A stretch of 64,000 bases of DNA. It comes from Streptomyces aureus. Its GTDB lineage: Bacteria; Actinomycetota; Actinomycetes; Streptomycetales; Streptomycetaceae. Below the pieces are notes generated by a model. It was given only the letters and a program-made list of their open reading frames with translations. It did no database searches and was not told where the DNA came from. Every line of letters starts with the position of its first letter. Within the stretch, counting starts at the first letter, position 1. The DNA lies in contig NZ_JNZD01000020.1 in NCBI RefSeq assembly GCF_000725495.1, positions 62,001 through 126,000 of the forward strand, written 5' to 3'. The translations under genes were made by a program, and so were the position numbers. Below, one piece after another: positions 7,801-14,679 of this stretch.

Positions 7801-8753
7801 GACTCACTGCTCAGAAAGTACGAGACGATCACCGCGAGGAGAGCCAGCAGGAAGGACCCGGCGAGCAGTTCGGGCACGCGGAACAGCCGCAGCTTGGCCC
7901 AGAACACCTCGGCCGCCGCCAGCACCGCACCGAGCACGGCGACCTTGAGGGTGAACAGCGCCAGCGCGACGGCCAGGGCGGCCCAGGAGGCGCTGGTGGC
8001 GATGCCCCACGGCGCGAACAGTGAGGCCAGCAATCCCAGCAGCAGGGTCAGCCGCATCTGAGCACCCAGTTCGACCAGCGCCAGGTCCGGGCCCGCGTAC
8101 TCCAGCACCATCGCCTCGTGGATCATCGTCAGTTCCAGATGGGTGGAGGGGTTGTCCACCGGGATCCGGCCGGTCTCGGCCAGCACGGCGACTGCCAGCG
8201 CGGCGGTGGCAAGGAGCCCGGCCGGAGAAGCCAGCCGAGCCGGGTCGTGGACGGTGCCGGAGACGATCGCCGGCAGGTTCGTCGACCCGGCTGGTATCGA
8301 CAGCGCGAACACCGACAGCAGGATCGTCGGCTCCACCAGCGCCGCCACGGTCATCTCCCGCGAGGCCCCCATCCCGCCGAACGCGGTGCCGCTGTCCAGC
8401 CCGGCCAGCGCCAGTGCCAGCGTGCCCAGGGCGATCAGGGCCACCACCAGGATCAGATCGGCCCGGTCGCTGATGGGCGTGTCGGTCGACAGCAGCGGGA
8501 CCAGCGCGGCCGCCACGGCGACGGTGGCCACCACCAGCGCCGGAGCGATACGCAACGCCGGCCCGGTCCCCACCGGGGTGATCGGCTCCTTGCGCAGCAG
8601 CTTGCGCATATCCCGCCACGGCTGCAGCACCCCGGCCCCCACCCGGCCTTCCATCCTGGCCCGCACCTGCCGCATCCACCCCGCAAGCAGCGGGCCGCCT
8701 GCTGCGACGACGGCCACCTGCCCGGCCACGGCCACATATCCGACCCCGCTCAT
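7797..8753 (-). CDS. hyfC: Ehr complex NuoH/HyfC-like membrane subunit
   Basis: A 318-residue polytopic subunit of the NuoH/HyfC/EchB family. The characteristic cytoplasmic loop is visible as LAETGRIPVDNPSTHLELTM, then IHEAMVLEYAGPDLALVELG, where complex I NuoH has its quinone-site loop. About eight membrane helices are expected. ATG 8753 is chosen because the hyfB stop forms TGATG with it; upstream in-frame sequence is a shadow of hyfB. The protein anchors the hydrophilic arm to the membrane. Equivalent to Rv0084 (HycD). Confidence 0.88.
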   Translation of the reverse strand: MSGVGYVAVAGQVAVVAAGGPLLAGWMRQVRARMEGRVGAGVLQPWRDMRKLLRKEPITPVGTGPALRIAPALVVATVAVAAALVPLLSTDTPISDRADLILVVALIALGTLALALAGLDSGTAFGGMGASREMTVAALVEPTILLSVFALSIPAGSTNLPAIVSGTVHDPARLASPAGLLATAALAVAVLAETGRIPVDNPSTHLELTMIHEAMVLEYAGPDLALVELGAQMRLTLLLGLLASLFAPWGIATSASWAALAVALALFTLKVAVLGAVLAAAEVFWAKLRLFRVPELLAGSFLLALLAVIVSYFLSSES

Positions 8754-10786
8754 CACCAGCCCACCGCCAGTACCAACAACAGGACGACCAGGACGACGAA
8801 CCCGTAGCCGAGATAGAGATGCACACTGCCGCCCGCCAGCCGCCGCGCCGCCTGCCCGGCGCGGGCCAGCGCGCCGAGCACCGGCTCGTACAGACGGTGC
8901 TCGATCCGGTCGGGCACCCGGCGCTGAAAACGCACCCGCTCCACCAGATACGCCGACTCGCGCACCGGCGTGACGTCCACGTCCTGCTCGGGTGCAAGGA
9001 CATCGTCGAAGACGCGCTGCAGCGGCTCGGCGAACGACATCGCCGTATATGCCATACGCGGGCTCGGGGCGCCGCCGCCGCAGTCCCACAACCGTGCGTC
9101 CCTGCGCCGGCGGCGATGCCCGTACAGCCGGGGCAGCCCGGTGGCCACCGCGAGTGCGACGGTCAGGGCCGCCACCACCCACAGCGGGGCGAGCAAGGAG
9201 GAGATGTTGTCGAGCCGCACCTGCAGCACGCCGCCCCGCAGCGCACCGTCGCCGGGCAGTCCGGCCGCGCTCACGGCCCTGCCGAGACCGTCCGCCAGCA
9301 GCCCGGGCACCAGCGCGAGCGTCGCGCACAAGACCGCGAGCAGCCCCATCCCGGCGAGCATCAGCGGCGGCGACTCCTTCGCCCCGGCCGCCTGCGGCCC
9401 GCGCGGCCGGGCGAAGAACGCCACTCCGAGCGCCTTGACGAACACCGCCGCAGCAAGCCCGGCCGACAGCGAGACCAGAGCCACCGCCAGCGGCAGCACC
9501 ACCGCCGGGGCCACGCCCGGCACCTGCAGCCCGTGGATCAGCGACTGGAGCAGCAGCCACTCACTGATGAACCCGTTGCCCGGGGGCAGCGCCACCGCAC
9601 CGAGCGCCGCCACGGCGAACAGCCCCGCCGTGAGGGGCATCCGCGCCCGCAGCCCGCCCAGCAGATCCAGATTGCGCTCGCCGGTGGCCCGCAGCACCGA
9701 GCCGGCCGCGCAGAACAGCAGCGCCTTGAACGCGGCGTGGTTGACCACGTGCAGCAGCCCGGCCGCCAGAGCCGCCGCCGCCAACGGCTCGTCGCCGTAG
9801 GCGGCGAACACCCCAGCCGCCCCGACCCCGACCAGCACCAGCCCCATGTTCTCGCAGGTCGAGTACGCCAGCAGCCGCTTGAGATCAGAGGCCATCGCCG
9901 CCTGCAAAATCCCGTACACCGCAGACAAGCCGCCCAGTGCCAGGATTGTCAGCCACCACCAGGCCGGCCCGCCGCCCAGCAAGTCGAACCCCACCCGAAC
10001 CACCCCGTAGACACCGAGGTTGACCATGGCCGCGCTCATCAACGCCGAAACAGCAGAGGGCGCCTCGGGATGCGCACGCGGCAGCCAAGCATGCAGCGGC
10101 ACCGCACCCGCCTTCGAAGTGAACGCCGCCGCCGTCAGCACGAACACCCACCCGCGCACCGTCGGCGACACACCGGCGGCGCCCGCCCGCAGCGCGGCAA
10201 AAGTCTCGCCCCCGGCCCGCGCCGCGAGCAGCAACAGTCCGGCCAACAGCAAGACCAGGCCGAGATGGGTCATCACCGCGTACCAGACGCCCGCCGCCCG
10301 CACCGGGGCCCGTCCACGATGCTCGGCCCACACCAGCAGCAACGAGGTGAACGCCATCAGCTCCCACAGCACCAGGAACGTGGTCACCGAAGCCGCCGCC
10401 GGGACAAGCACCAAAGTGAGCGCGAACAGGGGCAGCAGCGCCTGCCCGGCACGGGAGGACACCCCGTGCTCGCCGTGCCCGGTGGCATACCCGATGCCAT
10501 AGACCGCCACGGCGGCGATCACCGCACCCGCGACCGCCATAAACAGGCCCGCAAGCGCATCCACCGCCAGATACGCCCCGGCCAGCGGCATGAGGTCCGG
10601 GAAGTCGGCCGCCCACCGCTGCCCGCCCAGTGCAGCCACCCCCGCCGCACAGCCTGCCACCCCCACTCCCGCCGTACACACCCCGCTCGCCCGTACACGC
10701 GCCACGCCCGGCAGTGCTGCCCCCGCCGGAGCGCCCACCGCGGCCAACCCGGCGGCCGTCGCGAGAGCGGCCGGCACCAGGCTCAC
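8753..10786 (-). CDS. hyfB: Ehr complex antiporter-like membrane subunit (HyfB-like)
   Basis: A 677-residue Mrp/NuoL-family protein with about 14-16 hydrophobic helices. Key residues are the helix-5 glutamate in WELMAFTSLLLVW (E142) and the broken-helix lysine in FTSKAGAVPLHAWLPRAH (K225), both part of the proton pathway. A long hydrophilic C-terminal region before a last helix (YLGYGFVVLVVLLLVLAVGW) recalls the lateral helix of NuoL/HyfB. It overlaps the small-subunit gene by 4 bp and hyfC by 1 bp. Equivalent to Rv0083. Together with HyfF it gives the complex two ion-translocating subunits. Confidence 0.9.
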   Translation of the reverse strand: MSLVPAALATAAGLAAVGAPAGAALPGVARVRASGVCTAGVGVAGCAAGVAALGGQRWAADFPDLMPLAGAYLAVDALAGLFMAVAGAVIAAVAVYGIGYATGHGEHGVSSRAGQALLPLFALTLVLVPAAASVTTFLVLWELMAFTSLLLVWAEHRGRAPVRAAGVWYAVMTHLGLVLLLAGLLLLAARAGGETFAALRAGAAGVSPTVRGWVFVLTAAAFTSKAGAVPLHAWLPRAHPEAPSAVSALMSAAMVNLGVYGVVRVGFDLLGGGPAWWWLTILALGGLSAVYGILQAAMASDLKRLLAYSTCENMGLVLVGVGAAGVFAAYGDEPLAAAALAAGLLHVVNHAAFKALLFCAAGSVLRATGERNLDLLGGLRARMPLTAGLFAVAALGAVALPPGNGFISEWLLLQSLIHGLQVPGVAPAVVLPLAVALVSLSAGLAAAVFVKALGVAFFARPRGPQAAGAKESPPLMLAGMGLLAVLCATLALVPGLLADGLGRAVSAAGLPGDGALRGGVLQVRLDNISSLLAPLWVVAALTVALAVATGLPRLYGHRRRRRDARLWDCGGGAPSPRMAYTAMSFAEPLQRVFDDVLAPEQDVDVTPVRESAYLVERVRFQRRVPDRIEHRLYEPVLGALARAGQAARRLAGGSVHLYLGYGFVVLVVLLLVLAVGW

Positions 10787-11265
10787 CGGCCGGTCACCCG
10801 CCGCAGCGCCGCCACAATCTCCTCCGGCCTCGGCGGGCAGCCGGGCACCTCCAGGTTGACCGGCACGACATCGCCGACCGAGCCCTCAACGCCATACCCC
10901 CCGGCAAACTCACCGCAACTGAGCGCACAGTCACCCACCGCGACCACCAGCCGAGGCTCACCCATCGCGGCGACCGTACGCCGCAGCGGCTCCGCCATAT
11001 TCCGCGTCACCGGCCCGGTCACCAGCGCCACGTCCGCGTGCCGGGGCGAGGCCACCAGCCGGGCCCCGTACCGCTCGGCGTCGTACACCGGGTTGAAGGC
11101 GCCCGCGATCTCGATCTCGCAGCCATTGCAGGACCCGGCGTCCACGCAGCGCACCTGCACCGAACCGCCGAATTCCCGAGCGGACGCCAGGACATCACCC
11201 GCAGGCGCCGGCGGCGCCGCCTCGGCCACCCGCCCGGTCTCGCGGATCTTGCGCAGCAGGCCCAT
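10783..11265 (-). CDS. Ehr complex small subunit (NuoB/HyfI-like, Fe-S protein)
   Basis: A 160-residue protein of the NuoB/hydrogenase small-subunit family. Cys46 and Cys49 (DAGSCNGCEIEI), Cys113 (GDCALSCGEF) and Cys143 (PGCPPRPEEI) match the four ligands of the single proximal/N2-type [4Fe-4S] cluster of complex I and group 4 hydrogenases. The cluster site is therefore intact although the Ni-Fe site of the large subunit is lost. It is first in the complex operon, 176 bp after the ArsR gene. Equivalent to Rv0082. No HyfA/HyfH ferredoxin-type subunit is encoded nearby. Confidence 0.9.
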   Translation of the reverse strand: MGLLRKIRETGRVAEAAPPAPAGDVLASAREFGGSVQVRCVDAGSCNGCEIEIAGAFNPVYDAERYGARLVASPRHADVALVTGPVTRNMAEPLRRTVAAMGEPRLVVAVGDCALSCGEFAGGYGVEGSVGDVVPVNLEVPGCPPRPEEIVAALRRVTGR

Positions 11266-11441
11266 GAACGCTCCCTGTCACGGTGAGGAGTTGTCCGCAG
11301 GGGACCGACAGGCCTTCCCACGAATGGAGTCACGACACCCGTCCAGCACATAGCCGCCTTGTCGGCCGAGGGGAGCGGCCGCCTCCCGGTGCCCAGAGTG
11401 CTGTCCAATCCCAGGAGACGGCCGCCGATCGAGAGCCGCCG

Positions 11442-11792
11442 CTACGACGGCGGTTTCGCCTCCTGCTGGGCGGCCCTCAGGTCGGCGAGCAGCTCGGCCT
11501 GACCGGTCAACACCCCGGACAGGATGGCCCGGGCGACCCTGAGCAGCTCCGCCACGTACGGGCTGGTCAGGGAGTAGTACACCGTCGAGCCCTCCTTGCG
11601 CGTCACCACCAGGTTCGCCCGGCGCAGCACAGCCAGCTGCTGGGACAGATGCGCGGGTTCGATGCCTACCTCGGGCAGCATCTCCGCGACGGCGTGTTCG
11701 CGCTCGCTGAGCAGTTCCAGGACACGGATGCGGGCAGGGTGTCCGAGTGTTTTGAAGAACTCGGCCTTCAGCTGGTACAGCGGGGTGCTCAT
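11442..11792 (-). CDS. ArsR-family regulator of the Ehr operon (Rv0081-like)
   Basis: A 116-residue winged-helix protein: LKAEFFKTLGHPARIRVLELL, recognition region EPAHLSQQLAVLRRANLVV, wing RKEGSTVYYSL, and a C-terminal dimer helix. It lacks cysteine. ATG 11792 is chosen because GGGGAGG lies ~8 bp upstream and the family begins MxxPLYxLKAEFF. Gene order and length match M. tuberculosis Rv0081, a hypoxia-linked regulator in the DosR network that lies just before the homologous Rv0082-Rv0087 operon. A 22-bp palindrome lies ~167 bp upstream of the start. It probably represses its own operon. Confidence 0.9.
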   Translation of the reverse strand: MSTPLYQLKAEFFKTLGHPARIRVLELLSEREHAVAEMLPEVGIEPAHLSQQLAVLRRANLVVTRKEGSTVYYSLTSPYVAELLRVARAILSGVLTGQAELLADLRAAQQEAKPPS

Positions 11793-11958
11793 CGTGCTGT
11801 CGCCTCCCCGGAACAGCAGTCCGGCCGAGCCGGCCAGTCCTTGGTGCATCGCGTCCACCCACTCATCAACATGGCGCCCATCTTCGCCCGCGAAGTCGGC
11901 CCTGCCGAATCCACGGGCGAGGACGCCGTTCACCCGATTCAAACGGCGATGACCTCTT

Positions 11959-11980
11959 GACTTGCTAATATTAGCAAGTC
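11959..11980. promoter_or_regulatory. Perfect 22-bp palindrome, operator B
   Basis: The half-site GACTTGCTAAT is followed directly by its exact complement, giving 22 symmetric bases with no spacer. It is AT-rich in GC-rich surroundings and lies between the divergent ArsR/Ehr unit and the small zinc-ribbon gene at 12006, so it can control both. The core TTGCTAA/TTAGCAA recurs partly in operator C at 16841. Confidence 0.7.
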
Positions 11981-12005
11981 GATAGATTGCGTGAGGGAGG
12001 CTTGA

Positions 12006-12191
12006 GTGAGAATCACCCCACTGCATGGTCTGAGCGTCGCCTGGCTCAAGTGCCCCGCATGCCGCCTCAAATGCCGCCCCGGCGCCGTCGGCCCGGACGG
12101 TCGGTGCCCACGCTGCGCTGAGGCCCGCATGCTGAGGCTGTCCTTCGGCGGCCGGGCCAAGCACCCTGCCGCGGACACGAGCCGCGGCTGA
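12006..12191 (+). CDS. Small zinc-ribbon-like protein divergent from the Ehr regulator
   Basis: A 61-residue protein with CPACRLKC and CPRC pairs (about residues 17-38), suggesting one zinc-ribbon or rubredoxin-like knuckle, then a basic C-terminus. GTG 12006 has GGGAGG 5 bp upstream, a good Streptomyces ribosome site. Transcription would start next to the palindrome at 11959-11980, so co-regulation with the Ehr operon is likely. No function is known. It is followed at 36 bp by comB. Confidence 0.55.
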   Translation: MRITPLHGLSVAWLKCPACRLKCRPGAVGPDGRCPRCAEARMLRLSFGGRAKHPAADTSRG

Positions 12192-12227
12192 CGGATTTTC
12201 GCTATGACAGGGGAGAAAGGGCGGGGG

Positions 12228-13025
12228 ATGGCCGACTGGGCGGCACAGTCCGGCAGCGGGATCCGTTTCGAGTGGGGGCAGGCCGGGGCAAGACGCCTGG
12301 CTGTCGAGGCTGCTTGCCTGGTCGTCGTGGACGTGCTGTCGTTCACGACAGCAGTGAGCGTCGCTGTCCAGGTCGGCAGCAGAGTCCTGCCGTTCTGGCT
12401 ACCAGCCGCCACCGCTACCGCTGCCGAGCGGGCCGGTGCCGAAATGGCCGCCGCGATCTACGCCCGGCAGTCGGGCGCACGGCTGGCCGTCACCCCCAGC
12501 ACCATCACACCCGATGCCCCGTGGGCCCTGTCCCCAGCTCAGCTGCGCAAAGCTCCCTTCACCGACCGCCTGGTGCTGCCATCCCCGGACTGCAGCACCA
12601 TCACCGCTGCCGCGCGGCCCGGCGTACCAGTCATCGCGGCCTGTCTGCGCAACATCACCGCCGTCGGCAGCTGGATCACCTCACACGGCTACGGAACCCC
12701 CGAGCGCCCCGTCGCCGTGATCGCCGCGGGCGAACAGTGGCCGGACGGCAGCCTGCGCCCAGCCCTGGAAGACCTCCTGGGCGCCGGCGCGCTCATCTCC
12801 GACCTGCACGCTCAAGGAGCAGGCCCGCTCTCCGCGGAAGCCGCGGCCGCCCGCGCGTGCGGCGAAAGCACGGCCGATATCCCCCACGCGATCACCGCCA
12901 GTGTTTCCGGCCGGGAGCTGGCCGCGATGGGCTTCGCCGAGGACGTGGCGATCGCCATCGAGGAAGACACCTGCCCGGCTGTACCGGTCCTGGACGGCGA
13001 CGGCGCCTTCGCCAGGGCACGGTGA
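12228..13025 (+). CDS. comB: 2-phosphosulfolactate phosphatase family protein (ComB-like)
   Basis: A 265-residue protein of the ComB family, Mg-dependent hydrolysis of 2-phospho-3-sulfolactate to sulfolactate in coenzyme M synthesis. Visible family features are ACLVVVDVLSFTTAVSVAV near residue 30, LVLPSPDCSTI, VIAACLRNITAVGSW, and PVAVIAAGEQW with DGSLRPALEDLLGAG. Actinomycetes do not make coenzyme M, so the true substrate is probably another phospho-acid. ATG 12228 is preferred to 12204 because GGGGAGAAAGG lies upstream. It follows the zinc-ribbon gene in the same direction. Confidence 0.8.
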   Translation: MADWAAQSGSGIRFEWGQAGARRLAVEAACLVVVDVLSFTTAVSVAVQVGSRVLPFWLPAATATAAERAGAEMAAAIYARQSGARLAVTPSTITPDAPWALSPAQLRKAPFTDRLVLPSPDCSTITAAARPGVPVIAACLRNITAVGSWITSHGYGTPERPVAVIAAGEQWPDGSLRPALEDLLGAGALISDLHAQGAGPLSAEAAAARACGESTADIPHAITASVSGRELAAMGFAEDVAIAIEEDTCPAVPVLDGDGAFARAR

Positions 13026-13391
13026 CACCCGCCGGCCGGTGAGGTGCCGGCCTGACCCCGTCAGCGGTGGGCCACTCCCTGTTTTTTCGCAGGAACCCCA
13101 GTCCTCAGCCGGGTGAAAAAGGCGATCCTCGGCCCAGAGCTGCGCGAAGTGCCGGAGCTCTCTGCGTCCCCTGTGTGACGGTCAGACTGGGCGCTTCTGG
13201 TTCTCGGTGCGCCGTGCCCGCCAGCCGGCTTCAGCCCGCCCCAGGACGGGACTTGTCGGGACCGGCGGACGGGCGAGCCGCGACACATGCCAGGTGCTGT
13301 GCACAAAAGACGGCCTGTACGCCACAGCTCGTACGCTGCCGCTCCCTCTTCTCCGAGTCGAGCAGGCCAGGCGAAGGACACCGGTCGGCGA
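13026..13391. other. Convergent intergenic region
   Basis: This lies between comB (plus) and the STAS gene (minus). I see no credible gene. A short GCCGGC...GCCGGC dyad at 13031-13051 could help terminate comB transcription. Confidence 0.4.
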
Positions 13392-13784
13392 TCAGGCGGA
13401 CCAGCCGCTGGTATGCCACTGCTGTCGACCATCACTGCCCTGGCCGTCCGCGTCATGTCCCGCGATGGCTGCCGCAAGGTCGGTGTGGATGGTGATGGGC
13501 GGGCAGTCGCCGGCAGGGACGAGGGAGCCGTCGGCGGGGATCGCGGCCAGTTCCAGGCTGCGTCCGTGTGCGCCGAGCCGGCGTGCTGCCTCAATGACGG
13601 CGAGCTGGCCGTTGACGGACCAGCTGCGCAGTCCGCTCATGTCGACGACGACTGGACCGGTGCCGCGGGCCAGGACCCAGCCGATGGCACCGGTGAAGCG
13701 ATGCGCGCCCTCGGGTCCGAGGTGCCCGGAGAGGGAGAGGAGACTGAAATCCTCTCCGGCGGTGTAGTGCCATTCGATGGTCAT
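13392..13784 (-). CDS. STAS-domain protein (anti-sigma factor antagonist type)
   Basis: A 130-residue STAS protein: FSLLSLSGHLGPEGAHRF, then GPVVVDMSGLRSWSVNGQLAVIEAARRLGAHG, which is the SpoIIAA-like segment that normally holds the phosphorylatable serine (here around RSWSVNG), and SLELAAIP in the next strand. ATG 13784 has AAGAAGG upstream. It lies 59 bp after the HATPase gene of the SulP unit. STAS/HATPase pairs act as partner switches, so these two likely interact; the target sigma factor is not in the window. Confidence 0.8.
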   Translation of the reverse strand: MTIEWHYTAGEDFSLLSLSGHLGPEGAHRFTGAIGWVLARGTGPVVVDMSGLRSWSVNGQLAVIEAARRLGAHGRSLELAAIPADGSLVPAGDCPPITIHTDLAAAIAGHDADGQGSDGRQQWHTSGWSA

Positions 13785-13843
13785 GATGGTGAACCTTCTT
13801 GTGGGTGTTACCTGTTCGGCTCGCCTTCCTGGATCGGCTCTGA

Positions 13844-14269
13844 TCACAGGGGCAGGGTGATCCAGATGCTTTTGCCGTTTCCGTCGGCGTCGCCGCGGAC
13901 GACGGCGGTGCCGCCCAGACCGAGGGTGAGTTCCATGACGGTGCTCAGACCACCGGCCCCCGTGCCGATCGCGGCCCCGTACAGCGCCGGCTGGTGGGGG
14001 TGACGGTCGTGGACGGCAAAGGCCAGGCAGTCGGAGCCGGCCGCATAGATGACGGTGAGCTGGGGGGAGAGCGCCACAGCGTGCCGGACACTGTTGGTGA
14101 CCAGTTCGCTGAGGATCAGCAGCGCCGGGTCGACGCTGGGGTGGCGCAGGCTGATCCCCCATTCGGTCAGGGCCTGTTCAGCGGTCTGGCGGGACAGCCG
14201 GACCGAGGACGGCTCGGTGGGCAGGGTGAGAACGTGCCGGTAGGGCAGGACGTCGAACAGCCCGGACAT
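13844..14269 (-). CDS. RsbW-like HATPase
   Basis: A 141-residue GHKL ATP-binding protein with the N-box LSELVTNSVRHA (around residues 52-63), a degenerate G1 box (VHDRHPHQPAL) and GTGAGGLSTVMELTLGLGG, ending GNGKSIWITLPL, the typical last strand. The ATG forms TGATG with the preceding stop, so it is coupled to the flavin-barrel gene. The adjacent STAS gene suggests a partner-switching pair. It resembles the HATPase at 1421-1897, reinforcing that the ArsR-A and ArsR-C units are related. Confidence 0.85.
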   Translation of the reverse strand: MSGLFDVLPYRHVLTLPTEPSSVRLSRQTAEQALTEWGISLRHPSVDPALLILSELVTNSVRHAVALSPQLTVIYAAGSDCLAFAVHDRHPHQPALYGAAIGTGAGGLSTVMELTLGLGGTAVVRGDADGNGKSIWITLPL

Positions 14270-14679
14270 CAGCTCTCCGCCCCTCGGACCAGCCGGAAGC
14301 CGGACACCGTCTGAGGATGGATGCGGATGATCGCATCGTGCGGGCCGTGGCTCCAGCCGGCGAGCGTCCGGCGGTAGTGGGCAGCCTCGGCCTGGTCGGC
14401 AATCACCTCGGCGGGTCCGGCGACGGTCACTGTCCAGCCGGTGCCGGTCGCGGCCCGGACCTCGTCCACGTGGTACGTCGCTGACAGCCGGCCTGCAGCG
14501 GCCTGCACCGGGGTGCGCACCACCAGCCGCCCGAATTCCCATACGTGCCGGGCCGGGCGGACAACGGTCAGATCCCGCTGCACGAAGACCAGGCGGCCCA
14601 ACGCGGCCCCCTCCAGCAGCCACAGTGCCTCCGCGCCGGAGACCTCGACCATGCGCAGGGTGGCGGGCGTGGTGCTCAT
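14269..14679 (-). CDS. Pyridoxamine 5'-phosphate oxidase-like flavin-binding split-barrel protein
   Basis: A 136-residue split beta-barrel protein. LWLLEGAALGRLVFVQRDLTVVRPARHVWEFGRLVVRT is the first part of the barrel, as in small actinobacterial FMN/F420-dependent PNPOx-like proteins; GTGWTVTVAGPAEVI is the later conserved strand. The cofactor is unknown. Similar proteins occur in the mycobacterial dormancy regulon. It overlaps sulP by 4 bp and the HATPase by 1 bp. Confidence 0.75.
   Translation of the reverse strand: MSTTPATLRMVEVSGAEALWLLEGAALGRLVFVQRDLTVVRPARHVWEFGRLVVRTPVQAAAGRLSATYHVDEVRAATGTGWTVTVAGPAEVIADQAEAAHYRRTLAGWSHGPHDAIIRIHPQTVSGFRLVRGAES

Noticed and set aside
4007..11265. 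Active [NiFe] hydrogenase
   Set aside because: The four Ni-Fe cysteine ligands are absent from the large subunit.
8819..11353. Long plus-strand open frame (844 codons) opposite hyfB and the small-subunit gene
   Set aside because: Arg/Gln/His-rich antisense translation with no domain; a GC-skew artefact.
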